Below, in pieces: positions 18,182-26,531 of a stretch of DNA of 64,000 bases; the first letter of the stretch is position 1, and each line of letters begins with the position of its first letter. The notes under the pieces are model-generated. The model was given only the letters and a program-made list of their open reading frames with translations, was not told the origin of the DNA and did not search any database. Origin of the DNA: Croceimicrobium sp963977415 (lineage in GTDB: Bacteria; Bacteroidota; Bacteroidia; Flavobacteriales; Schleiferiaceae); NCBI GenBank assembly GCA_963977415.1, contig CAXBOS010000002.1, positions 310,001-374,000 on the forward strand, written 5' to 3'. Made by a program: the position numbers and the translations under genes.

Positions 18182-20191
18182 ATGAAAGCCCCACTTTACC
18201 TAAGTATTCTATTGATAGCCTTTAGTGCTTGTAAAAAAGATGACGATTCTTCCAACCCCGCCAATCCTATCCCTAGTGATATCAAGGAATTAAATATTCC
18301 CGCTAGTTTCAATTTCGAAACCGATCAAAATATAAATGCAAGCATTAGCGTAAAAAGTTTATCCGATAATGACTTAGCAGGTGTGAAAATTAACTTCTAC
18401 ACGAATCACCCCGATTCTAACGGTGTGCTGCTGAATAGCGGCTTTACCAATGCCAATGGAGTATTAGCAACAGAATTAGCTCTTCCTGCTTATCTAAACC
18501 ACATTTACGTAGAAGCTGGAGCAGTAGGCTTTGCCAATATTCAAAAGCTAGCTGTTTCAACTAACCTTAATGCACAATTCGGTGGTACTTTACCACAAAG
18601 GACATTTAAGACTCAAAACACCAATGCAACCCGAATTCCGATTAGCGGAAAATACTATTACATGGGGGCTTTTAATGAAGGAAAATACAAAGGTTTGCCT
18701 CTTTACCTAGAAAACCCAGGTGATGTGGTGAGCCAACAATTTTTAGATGATGTAAACGCTTCGCTTCCCGAAGATCGTCCGGTGCCCGTGCACAATCCAC
18801 AATACTTGACCTCTGGTAATGAACTAGATGTTAAGGTTACAGCCATGAGTGATGTTTGGATTACCTTTATTGGTGAAGGCGCCGGTTATAAAAACTCTCT
18901 AGGCTATTACGTTTACGATTCAAATAATCCGCCTGCCACGGCTAATGATATAGATTCCATCTTTATCATCCTGCCCAATGCCTCCTTAGCTTTCAGCTCT
19001 GGTGAGTTGTACGCGGGTGATAAAGTTAAACTAGGTACCTTCCCTGCTGGCAAATCTATCAGTTGGGTTTTGTTTCAGAATGCTTGGGATGGAACCAATG
19101 TTAATGTAAATGCTACTAAATTTTATTCTCGCAGCGATTTGAATACCAACGAGAGTGATCCAACTAAACGCCAACATACCGTACAGCTTTCTGATATTGG
19201 TCGTCAGCTTTTATTAAATGGCTTCGAAGACCAAACCCGCTCTATTAGCAGTGATAACGATTTTAATGATCTTATTTTTTACGTTTCGGCAAATCCTTGG
19301 TCTGCCATTGAAACAGGTAATGTACCTCCTGTTACTCCCGAAGCCGACGATGATGGTGATGGTATTTCTAATGAAAGTGATGAGTTTCCAAATGATCCTT
19401 CTAGGGCAATCATTAACACCTATAGTGGAACCTTAGCTTACGAAGATCTTTGGCCATCACAAGGTGACTACGACTTTAACGATATGGTGATTGATTATGA
19501 AGTAGATCACATTGTTAACGGATCTAACAATATTGTAGATATCGAAGCCGATTGGACTATTCGTGCCGTTGGAGCTGGCTTTGAAAACGGTTTTGGTTTT
19601 CAATTCACCAATGTAAACGCAAGTGATATTAGTGCCATAAGTGGACAAAACCTACAAGAAAACTTGGTAACAAATAATGCCAATGGTACCGAGGCTAATC
19701 AGGCTATAGCGACCATTATCGCCTTCGATAATGTGTACCGTGTTATCCCCGCTTCGGGCTCAAGCTTTATTAATACCATTCCTGGGCAGGCAACCGTTGC
19801 GCCAGAAACATTGAGTAATGTGATTAATTTCAGTACGCCACAGAGCTTAGCAAATGTGGGCTTACCTCCTTATAATGCCTTTATCTTCGCCAATGCTACT
19901 CGTGGAAGAGAAATTCATTTAGCGGGAAAGAAACCCACCGATTTAGCCGATCTCAGCCTTTTTGGAAGCAGTGCCGATGCTACAAATCCAGCTAACGAAT
20001 ACTACTATAAAACTAGTTTAGGATTGCCATGGGGAATTAATATTACCGAACAGTTTAACTACCCAGTAGAATTTAGCCCCATCAATAAAGCCTATTTAAA
20101 CTTTTCTTCTTGGGCCGTTTCTGGGGGAACCCTTAATACCAACTGGTTTACCGATGCCCCTGGTAATTTAGATCCGGCTTTTATCTATTAA
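18182..20191 (+). CDS. LruC-domain lipoprotein
   Basis: 669 residues from the ATG at 18182, which gives a clean lipoprotein signal (KAPLYLSILLIAFSAC, Cys17); a TTG 21 bases upstream is rejected. About 30-140 is a carboxypeptidase-regulatory/Ig-like domain. About 330-370 is a DUF4114-like segment ending DNDFNDLIFYV. Near 395-420 a calcium-type motif (DDDGDGISNESDEFPNDP) leads into the LruC/DUF4842 domain (GTLAYEDLWPSQGDYDFNDM..). LruC was named for Leptospira surface lipoproteins; function is unknown, with surface adhesion or a matrix role usually suggested. It is monocistronic, with a strong terminator after it. Confidence 0.87.
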   Translation: MKAPLYLSILLIAFSACKKDDDSSNPANPIPSDIKELNIPASFNFETDQNINASISVKSLSDNDLAGVKINFYTNHPDSNGVLLNSGFTNANGVLATELALPAYLNHIYVEAGAVGFANIQKLAVSTNLNAQFGGTLPQRTFKTQNTNATRIPISGKYYYMGAFNEGKYKGLPLYLENPGDVVSQQFLDDVNASLPEDRPVPVHNPQYLTSGNELDVKVTAMSDVWITFIGEGAGYKNSLGYYVYDSNNPPATANDIDSIFIILPNASLAFSSGELYAGDKVKLGTFPAGKSISWVLFQNAWDGTNVNVNATKFYSRSDLNTNESDPTKRQHTVQLSDIGRQLLLNGFEDQTRSISSDNDFNDLIFYVSANPWSAIETGNVPPVTPEADDDGDGISNESDEFPNDPSRAIINTYSGTLAYEDLWPSQGDYDFNDMVIDYEVDHIVNGSNNIVDIEADWTIRAVGAGFENGFGFQFTNVNASDISAISGQNLQENLVTNNANGTEANQAIATIIAFDNVYRVIPASGSSFINTIPGQATVAPETLSNVINFSTPQSLANVGLPPYNAFIFANATRGREIHLAGKKPTDLADLSLFGSSADATNPANEYYYKTSLGLPWGINITEQFNYPVEFSPINKAYLNFSSWAVSGGTLNTNWFTDAPGNLDPAFIY

Positions 20192-20211
20192 AAACTTCTG
20201 AGGATTATATC

Positions 20212-20250
20212 TTAGCGGCTAATTGCAAATTGATTAGCCGCTTTTTTTAT
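20212..20250 (+). terminator. Terminator of the LruC gene
   Basis: AGCGGCTAAT / ATTAGCCGCT, 10-bp stem, 9-base loop, then TTTTTT. Confidence 0.9.
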
Positions 20251-20308
20251 TTCCGCATTTTGTGTAGCTAGTTCCCCAAATTGTGAAATTCAAGCTTTAT
20301 TGAATTTG
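20251..20308 (+). promoter_or_regulatory. Promoter and candidate AraC-type operator, copy 1
   Basis: TTCCGCATTTTGTGTAG (20251-20267) recurs with one change in front of the reductase gene. Downstream lies TTG (20281-20283), a 17-base spacer, then TGAATTTG (20301-20308), one base off the -7 consensus TAnnTTTG. The motif lies just upstream of -33, the usual place of an AraC-type activator. Confidence 0.5.
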
Positions 20309-20334
20309 TACTATTGCATTAGAATTGAAAAGGA

Positions 20335-21243
20335 ATGGCAACAAATATAATCGAGTTTAAAACGATCAGTCAATTACACCAACAATTAGGTTTAGCCGAA
20401 CCCATGCATCCCCTTATCACCGTTATTGACGCCGCCGAAATGGAAATTAGCGATCAATATGTGGGCTTGCAAATGATGAGCGATTTCTACATGATTTCCA
20501 TGAAAGATAAAAGCTGTGGTTTAGAATATGGCCGCAATAGTTTCGATTTTGCTGAAGGCGTTTTGGTTTTTAGCGCCCCCAAGCAATTAAGCACCATTAC
20601 TAACACTATTAACAAAGGTGAGGTAAGTGGTTGGATGCTTTTCTTTCACCCCGATCTTATTCGTGGCAGTCATCTGCAGGAAAGCATTAAAGACTTTAAC
20701 TTCTTTAATTATGAAGTATTCGAAGCTCTGCATCTCTCACACGAAGAAGAAAAGATTGTTAATCACTGTATTCGTGATATTAAAAACGAATACGAACAGC
20801 GCATCGATAATCACAGCCGCAGGGTTTTAGTTTCCTTTATCGATCTACTTTTAAGTCATAGTCTGCGTTTTTACGAAAGACAGTTTAATACGCGTAGCAC
20901 TCAAAACCAAGATTTAGTTCAGCAGTTTCAAAGTGACTTAGAGGCCTTCTTTAAAGAAGAAAAACATCTCGATTTAGGCGCTCCCAGCATTGCTTACTTT
21001 GCCGAAAAAGCCAATCTTTCTCAGCATTACTTTAGCGATCTTCTTAAAAAAGAAAGCGGCAGGGCGGCCAAAGATCACATCAACGATTTTATTATTGAAA
21101 AAGCCAAAGACCAATTGCTCAATACCAAAAATCCAATAAGTACCGTGGCTTATGAGCTTGGTTTCAATTACCCCCACTACTTCACCCGTTTATTTAAATC
21201 TAAAACCGGACAAACGCCCCTCGAGTTTCGAAACTTAAACTAA
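20335..21243 (+). CDS. AraC-family transcriptional regulator
   Basis: 302 residues. The N-terminal ~190 residues are the effector or oligomerisation part, with a cupin-like beta-rich section. The last ~100 form the double helix-turn-helix: PSIAYFAEKANLSQHYFSDLLKK (HTH 1), then NPISTVAYELGFNYPHYFTRLFKSKTGQTPLEFR (HTH 2), with the usual P-x-x-F/Y ending. It probably controls the adjacent reductase gene, because TTCCGCAyTTTGTGTAG occurs in front of both. The effector is unknown. Confidence 0.9.
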   Translation: MATNIIEFKTISQLHQQLGLAEPMHPLITVIDAAEMEISDQYVGLQMMSDFYMISMKDKSCGLEYGRNSFDFAEGVLVFSAPKQLSTITNTINKGEVSGWMLFFHPDLIRGSHLQESIKDFNFFNYEVFEALHLSHEEEKIVNHCIRDIKNEYEQRIDNHSRRVLVSFIDLLLSHSLRFYERQFNTRSTQNQDLVQQFQSDLEAFFKEEKHLDLGAPSIAYFAEKANLSQHYFSDLLKKESGRAAKDHINDFIIEKAKDQLLNTKNPISTVAYELGFNYPHYFTRLFKSKTGQTPLEFRNLN

Positions 21244-21301
21244 GATATTGGTAATAAAGCATCTACACGATCGCGCAATTAAAAAAGCCACTCCAATTTT
21301 G

Positions 21302-21356
21302 TGTTAGTCTTTCCGCACTTTGTGTAGTTGTCTCCACTCAAATAAAGTCACCTTTG
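21302..21356 (+). promoter_or_regulatory. Promoter and candidate AraC-type operator, copy 2
   Basis: TTCCGCACTTTGTGTAG (21311-21327) matches the copy before the regulator gene at 16 of 17 bases. A looser tandem half-site, TGTTAGTCTTTCC, precedes TGTAGTTGTCTCC here. TTG (21328-21330), an 18-base spacer and CACCTTTG (21349-21356) form a near-consensus promoter 24 bases before the ATG. Confidence 0.5.
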
Positions 21357-21379
21357 CATCATCAATAAAACAATAAAAT

Positions 21380-22438
21380 ATGACTACCATAGATCCTACA
21401 AAACCCGTATTAGTAACTGGAGCCACTGGTTACGTAGCCGCCTGGTTAATTAAAAAACTACTCGATGAGGGCATTACTGTACACGCTGCGGTAAGAAATC
21501 CCGACAGTAAAAAGAAAACCGCTCACCTCGATGCTTTAGCGGCTAATTCGCCGGGCATCATACGATATTTCAAAAGTGACCTTTTAGACATGGGCTCTTA
21601 CGAGGCTGCCATGGAAGGTTGTGAGTTGGTTTATCACACGGCTTCTCCTTTTACCTCAGATTTTAAGGATGCCCAAAAAGATCTAATTGACCCCGCTCAA
21701 AAAGGAACCGCCAATGTTTTAGAGAGCGCCAAGAAAGTAAAAAGTGTTAAGCGTGTGGTAGTTACCAGTAGCTGCGCCGCCATTTATACCGATGCCATCG
21801 ATTGTGTGAATGCACCCAATGGTAAAATAACCGAGGAAATTTGGAATACCACCGCTTCTTTGGAATACCAGCCCTATTCCTACTCCAAAACTGTAGCCGA
21901 GCAAAAAGCCTGGGAAATTGCTAAAAGTCAGTCGCAGTGGGATTTGGTAACCATCAACCCTTCTTTTGTTATGGGCCCGCCCTTAAACCCCCAAGCAACT
22001 ACTTCGGAGAGTTTTAGCATCCTTAAACAAATGGGCGATGGTACTTTTAAAACCGGTGCGCCCAAGCTGGGAATCGGCGTGGTAGATGTTCGCGATGTGG
22101 CGGAAGCGCATTACCAAGCGGGCTTCAACCCGGCCGCGCACGGACGTTATATTACTTCGGCGCACAATACCAATTTCTTAGAAATGTCGCTGGCACTAAA
22201 AGATAAATTTGGGGCAAAATTCCCTATTGCCAAATCTGCTGCACCCAAATGGTTACTGATGTTGGTAGGACCTTTCATCAATAAAACCCTCAGCCGCAAG
22301 TTTTTACGCAATAATGTAAATATGGCTTTCAATGCCGATAACTCTAAAATCAAAAAAGAACTAGGCCTTAATTTCCGTCCGCTACAGCAAACAATGGAAG
22401 ACGGTTTTCAAGTTTTAGTAGACGAGAAAATAATCTAG
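21380..22438 (+). CDS. NAD(P)-dependent aldehyde / dihydroflavonol-4-reductase-like SDR
   Basis: 352 residues, extended short-chain dehydrogenase. The nucleotide motif G14-A-T-G17-Y-V-A20 sits at the N-terminus, VVVTSSCAA holds the catalytic Ser region (about 127-134), and Y166-S-Y-S-K170 is the YxxxK pair. NPSFVMGPPL is the substrate-side strand typical of dihydroflavonol reductases and bacterial aldehyde reductases. The cofactor is probably NADPH. Its regulation is likely shared with the AraC gene upstream. The physiological aldehyde or ketone cannot be deduced. Confidence 0.9.
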   Translation: MTTIDPTKPVLVTGATGYVAAWLIKKLLDEGITVHAAVRNPDSKKKTAHLDALAANSPGIIRYFKSDLLDMGSYEAAMEGCELVYHTASPFTSDFKDAQKDLIDPAQKGTANVLESAKKVKSVKRVVVTSSCAAIYTDAIDCVNAPNGKITEEIWNTTASLEYQPYSYSKTVAEQKAWEIAKSQSQWDLVTINPSFVMGPPLNPQATTSESFSILKQMGDGTFKTGAPKLGIGVVDVRDVAEAHYQAGFNPAAHGRYITSAHNTNFLEMSLALKDKFGAKFPIAKSAAPKWLLMLVGPFINKTLSRKFLRNNVNMAFNADNSKIKKELGLNFRPLQQTMEDGFQVLVDEKII

Positions 22439-22460
22439 TCCTTATATTTTACCTCCCAGA

Positions 22461-22497
22461 GACCTGTTCACCTAAAGTGTTCAGGTCTTTTTTTTTT
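22461..22497 (+). terminator. Terminator of the reductase gene
   Basis: GACCTG / CAGGTC stem enclosing an inner CAC..GTG, followed by ten T residues; an 85-base dispersed repeat begins directly at the end of the T-tract. Confidence 0.85.
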
Positions 22498-22582
22498 GGG
22501 CCTTACCCTCCGGGTCGGGCTTTTCGCTGCAAGTCCTCGCTCGTGCCTCGCTGTGGGCTTTCCGCTACAATCCCTAAGGCGG
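22498..22582 (+). repeat. 85-bp dispersed intergenic repeat, copy 1
   Basis: The block from GGGCCTTACCCTC to CTAAGGCGG is repeated at 29999-30083 with 7 substitutions and no gaps by hand alignment. It is GC-rich against its surroundings and contains short complementary blocks (CGCTGCAAGTCC, CCTCGCTGTGGG). Similar CTTCGGGTCGGGCT-type sequences are common between genes in Flavobacteria. Between this repeat and the next promoter (22583-22716) I see nothing recognisable. Confidence 0.75.
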
Positions 22583-22716
22583 GTCTTACGTTTTTCAAAG
22601 TAATATTCGACTAAAGATTTCAGCGCAAATAGTCCGCGTTCCCCTCTCATTGGTAAATTTATAGGACTCAAAATCAGTTACTAACATATCTTATTTAGAA
22701 AGTTTTTAAATAAGGC

Positions 22717-22747
22717 TTGCCCATTTTAACAAGGGATTTTAACTTTG
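22717..22747 (+). promoter_or_regulatory. Promoter of the DUF4856-imelysin-HTTM-TonB operon
   Basis: TTG (22717-22719), a 20-base spacer, then TAACTTTG (22740-22747): a full match to the Bacteroidota -33/-7 pattern, 38 bases before the first ATG. Confidence 0.72.
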
Positions 22748-22785
22748 CGGCATTATACTATTTTAATTAAATCTAAATAAGCATA

Positions 22786-24021
22786 ATGCGTAAATCTCTG
22801 CCCTTACTCTCGGCTCTATCCCTTGGTTTAATCATCTTTTCTAGTTGTGAAAAAGACGAAAACACTACAACCAATCAAACTCCTGCGGTAACTGCTCCCA
22901 CTTTCTACAATTTTGAAAGAAACAATGCCAGCAGCGTTAATTTTTCGGGCCAAAGCGAACGCTTAGCCATGGGTGCTGAACTCAGTGCGGCCCTGCTCGA
23001 TTTTTCCAAAAGCAGCCAAGACCTGCAAGAAATGTTTGCTAATGCTGACTCCCTTGGCAACGACGTAGATCCATATACTGATGCCACCTTGAATGCTTCT
23101 AGCAAAAGCATCCGCTCTAAGGTCGCCGCTTCTTACGAATTATTTAGTGCGAATAGCGCTCTCAGTGCTACGATTAAAGCCGACATGGAATCTTTTATCG
23201 ATCTGCAAGTAGCGGAAATCTACTCCGCTCGTAATGAAGCCGCATCTGCTGGCAAAGCTGGGCAAATCGCCGATGGTTCAGCCGTGCGTTACGTTAACGC
23301 TCAAGGATTCGAATACAATGAGTTCCTTATTAAATCTCTTATTGGTGCTCTCTGCGTAGACCAAATGCTTAACAACTACCTCAGTCTTTCCGTTTTAGAT
23401 GAAGGCAATAACCGCGAGGATAATGATAATACCCTCCTCTTAGAAGGAACCAATTTTACTAATATGGAGCACAAATGGGATGAAGCTTATGGTTACCTAT
23501 TTGGCCTAGCCGATGATCCCAGTAATCCTTTAACTAATCTTGGTGCCAATGATGTTTTTCTTAATAAATACCTCGCCAGAGTTAATGGCGATGCCGACTT
23601 CAGTTCTTACGCCCAAGATATTTTCAATGCTTTTAAATTAGGCAGAGCGGCTATTTTAGCGGGTGAATACAGTATTCGTGACCAACAAATTGCCATTATA
23701 AAAGATCGTGTTTCCAATATTATCGGCATTCGCTCAGTTTACTATTTGCAAGCCGCTAAAAATGCTTTTGCGGCTAATCAGCCTGGCACGGCTCTCCACG
23801 ATTTAGGGGAAGCCTATGGTTTTATTTATAGCCTAATGTTTACGCAAAATCCCAATACCCAAGCGCCCTATTTTACCGCTCAAGAGGTGGAAAACATCTT
23901 AAGCGATTTAATTAGCCAAGGTCCCAACGGTTTATGGGATTTAGACGCTGCCACACTTGATAATTTGTCGAACCAAATTGCCGACCGTTTTAGCTTTAGT
24001 GTAAACCAAGCTGCCAATTAA
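22786..24021 (+). CDS. DUF4856 lipoprotein
   Basis: 411 residues with lipoprotein signal (..LIIFSSC, Cys21) followed by EKDENTTTNQ. The family-typical start of the mature domain is TFYNFERNNASSVNFSGQSERLAM. The rest is alpha-helical, with conserved-looking stretches such as KSLIGALCVDQMLNNYL and HKWDEAYGYLFGL. DUF4856 proteins resemble imelysins in helical content and are usually encoded beside them, as here (11-base gap). Likely a surface or periplasmic metal-uptake lipoprotein; no direct evidence of function. Confidence 0.87.
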   Translation: MRKSLPLLSALSLGLIIFSSCEKDENTTTNQTPAVTAPTFYNFERNNASSVNFSGQSERLAMGAELSAALLDFSKSSQDLQEMFANADSLGNDVDPYTDATLNASSKSIRSKVAASYELFSANSALSATIKADMESFIDLQVAEIYSARNEAASAGKAGQIADGSAVRYVNAQGFEYNEFLIKSLIGALCVDQMLNNYLSLSVLDEGNNREDNDNTLLLEGTNFTNMEHKWDEAYGYLFGLADDPSNPLTNLGANDVFLNKYLARVNGDADFSSYAQDIFNAFKLGRAAILAGEYSIRDQQIAIIKDRVSNIIGIRSVYYLQAAKNAFAANQPGTALHDLGEAYGFIYSLMFTQNPNTQAPYFTAQEVENILSDLISQGPNGLWDLDAATLDNLSNQIADRFSFSVNQAAN

Positions 24022-24032
24022 TTGTATAGATA

Positions 24033-25160
24033 ATGATGCAAATGATGAAGAGAAGAATGATGGGACGATTGCTAAGCTTGTTCCTAATGTTGATTGTGAG
24101 TTTTGCTTGTTCTAATGAGGAATCTGGCGACAGCCAAAACCAAGATAATTTTGATCGATCTGCCATGCTTGTACATTGGGCCGACGATTATATTTTGCCC
24201 GCCTATCAAAATTACAATCGGGAAGTAATGTCTTTAAAGTCCGCGGCCAATCAGTTTAGCAGCGCTCCTAGCCTTAATTTGCATAGCGATTTGCACGCCC
24301 AATTTGTGAAAGCCTATACCGCTTGGCAGTGGGTAAGCTTTTTAGAAATCGGTCCCGCGGAAGCCAATAACCTGCGAAACTTCACAAATATCTACCCCAC
24401 TAGCGCCACTGAAATTGAACAGGCTCTAGTAAACACCAATTACAATCTCAGCCTACCTTCTACTTTTAACGAACAAGGTTTCCCCGCCATCGACTATTTA
24501 CTCAGTGGCTTAGGTGATGCTAGTACAACAGTGAACCAATTTACCAGCAATGCCAATTATGGGCGCTACCTTAGTGCGCTAAGTGAGCGTTTGGAAGCCA
24601 TGAGTACGCAGGTCTTAAATGATTGGAATGTGACTTACCGCAGTGAATTTATAAGCAACACCGGTTCCTCTGCTACTGCTTCTACTAATAAATTAATTAA
24701 CGATTTTATTTACCACTTCGAGAAAGAACTTAGGGCCGGAAAAGTGGGAATTCCCGCGGGTATTTTTTCGGGTAGTCCTTTAGCACAAAATGTGGAAGGG
24801 TATTACAGTGATAGCCTTAGCAAGTCACTTTTCCTGGAATCTTTAAAGGCCCACCGTGCCTTTTTCCAAGGCAGTGGTTTCTTAAATGAGGCATCAGGCA
24901 ACAGTTTAGAGCAGTATTTGAATTACCTCAATATCGAAAACCAAGGCGAGCTTTTAAGCGCAAAAATCATTAATCAGATGGCGATGGCCGAAAGCTTGGC
25001 CGTAGATTTACCCGCGAGCTTTTCTTCCCTTGCCGCTAATTCCAATCAGGATTTATTAGTCCTTTACGATGAGCTCCAAAAAGCGGTGGTTTTACTCAAG
25101 GTAGATATGCTACAAGCCCTCAATGTTCGCGTAGATTATATCGACGCCGACGGCGATTAG
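24033..25160 (+). CDS. Imelysin-family (peptidase M75-like) lipoprotein
   Basis: 375 residues. Lipoprotein signal with Cys26 (LIVSFAC). The imelysin helical domain is recognisable from HADDYILPAY-like and FVKAYTAWQWVSFLEIGPA segments and from NIYPTSATEIEQAL. The classical GxHxxE metal/peptidase motif is replaced by G149-F-P-A-I-D154, so peptidase activity is doubtful. Imelysin lipoproteins are linked to iron uptake in several bacteria. Start choice among the clustered ATGs (24033, 24036, 24042, 24045) is uncertain; the longest is given. It is directly followed by the HTTM gene with no gap. Confidence 0.88.
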   Translation: MMQMMKRRMMGRLLSLFLMLIVSFACSNEESGDSQNQDNFDRSAMLVHWADDYILPAYQNYNREVMSLKSAANQFSSAPSLNLHSDLHAQFVKAYTAWQWVSFLEIGPAEANNLRNFTNIYPTSATEIEQALVNTNYNLSLPSTFNEQGFPAIDYLLSGLGDASTTVNQFTSNANYGRYLSALSERLEAMSTQVLNDWNVTYRSEFISNTGSSATASTNKLINDFIYHFEKELRAGKVGIPAGIFSGSPLAQNVEGYYSDSLSKSLFLESLKAHRAFFQGSGFLNEASGNSLEQYLNYLNIENQGELLSAKIINQMAMAESLAVDLPASFSSLAANSNQDLLVLYDELQKAVVLLKVDMLQALNVRVDYIDADGD

Positions 25161-26531
25161 ATGGTAAAAAAGCTAAAATATTATCTCTCCCAAGATGTGG
25201 AGGCCGCTCCCCTAGCGGCCTTTCGCATTTTCTTTGGTATCATGATGTTGTTTAGCATTCTGCGCTTTTGGTCTTTCGGGTGGATTGATAAGCTTTACCT
25301 CCAACCTCAATTCCACTTTAGCTTTTATGGTTTCGAATGGGTTAAACCACTCGGAGTTTACACCTATCTCATTTTCTTTATCTGTGCCATCTCGGCGCTT
25401 TGCATTGCGCTTGGTTTTTGGTATCGTCTAGCGATTAGCATCTTTTGGCTCAGTTTCACTTATATCGAGTTGATGGATAAAACCACTTATCTCAATCACT
25501 ATTACTTTATTTCGGTTTTAAGCTTTCTCCTAATCTTTTTGCCTGCTCAGCGCTACTTCTCCGTAGATGCGTATCGAAGGCCACAAATCGCTTCCAAACT
25601 CATTCCACGCTATAATATTGATGCCATCAAAGCCCTACTTTTTATTGTATACTTCTACGCAGGTTTGGCAAAAATCAATTCCGACTGGCTTCTAGAAGCC
25701 CAACCTCTCGCCACTTGGTTGCCCGGTAAATACGATTTACCTTTCATAGGCCCCCTGCTCGAAGAACGATGGTTGCATTATACTTTCAGTTGGGGTGGAA
25801 TGCTGTATGATTTAAGCATCCCTTTTCTGCTTCTTTATAAGCCCACCCGTAATTTCGCCTTTGTTTTGGTGGTTATTTTCCACGTCCTCACTCGCATTCT
25901 CTTTCCTATTGGCATGTTTCCCTACATAATGATTGTGAGCGCCTTAATCTTCTTTGATGCCAGCTTCCATCAACGCATTTTGAAATTTATCAAAAACATC
26001 TTTCGCCTTCCCTCTCCTTCTACGCATCTGCCTAGGAGCAAGGTAAAACGAAATACTGCATTTGAAAAGGCAAAAATTGGCTTTATCGCCCTTTTACTCA
26101 TTAGCCAGATCCTCATTCCTTGGCGCCACCTTTTTTACCCGGGCGAACTCTTCTGGCATGAACAAGGCTTTCGCTTTAGCTGGCGCGTGATGCTGATGGA
26201 AAAAGCGGGTTACACGAACTTCAAGATTTACGATCCGCAAAGAGGTGAAAGTTTTCAAGTGGACAATCAACAATTTTTAAGCACTTTTCAAGAAAAGCAA
26301 ATGAGCTTTCAGCCCGATTTTATTCTCGAATACGCGCATTTTTTAGAAGACCATTTCCGCCGCAGCGAAAACCGTGGAGACCTACAGATTTACGCCGAAA
26401 GCTATGTGGCCTTGAACGGTCGTTCCAGTCAAGTATTTATTAATCCTAAAGTCGATCTCAGCCAAGAAAAACGCGGCTGGGCCAATAAAACCTGGATTCT
26501 TCCATTCAATGATACGATTTACGGTTTATAG
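25161..26531 (+). CDS. HTTM-domain (vitamin K-dependent gamma-carboxylase-like) membrane protein
   Basis: 456 residues with about eight hydrophobic segments in the first ~310 residues and a soluble C-terminal part. The HTTM domain keeps two segments recognisable from human gamma-glutamyl carboxylase: MDKTTYLNHYYF (His113) and YFYAGLAKINSDW, where Lys171 aligns with the human catalytic base (recalled as K218 in the AGVKKLDADW context). The ATG follows the imelysin stop immediately, and the end overlaps the TonB receptor gene by 23 bases, so it is embedded in a metal-uptake-type operon. Whether it carboxylates a partner or uses another quinone-linked chemistry is unknown. Confidence 0.87.
   Translation: MVKKLKYYLSQDVEAAPLAAFRIFFGIMMLFSILRFWSFGWIDKLYLQPQFHFSFYGFEWVKPLGVYTYLIFFICAISALCIALGFWYRLAISIFWLSFTYIELMDKTTYLNHYYFISVLSFLLIFLPAQRYFSVDAYRRPQIASKLIPRYNIDAIKALLFIVYFYAGLAKINSDWLLEAQPLATWLPGKYDLPFIGPLLEERWLHYTFSWGGMLYDLSIPFLLLYKPTRNFAFVLVVIFHVLTRILFPIGMFPYIMIVSALIFFDASFHQRILKFIKNIFRLPSPSTHLPRSKVKRNTAFEKAKIGFIALLLISQILIPWRHLFYPGELFWHEQGFRFSWRVMLMEKAGYTNFKIYDPQRGESFQVDNQQFLSTFQEKQMSFQPDFILEYAHFLEDHFRRSENRGDLQIYAESYVALNGRSSQVFINPKVDLSQEKRGWANKTWILPFNDTIYGL

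Noticed and set aside
22468..22671. Minus-strand frame across the 85-bp repeat
   Set aside because: The frame owes its length to the GC-rich repeat; a similar shadow occurs at the second copy (29999-30083) and neither resembles a protein.
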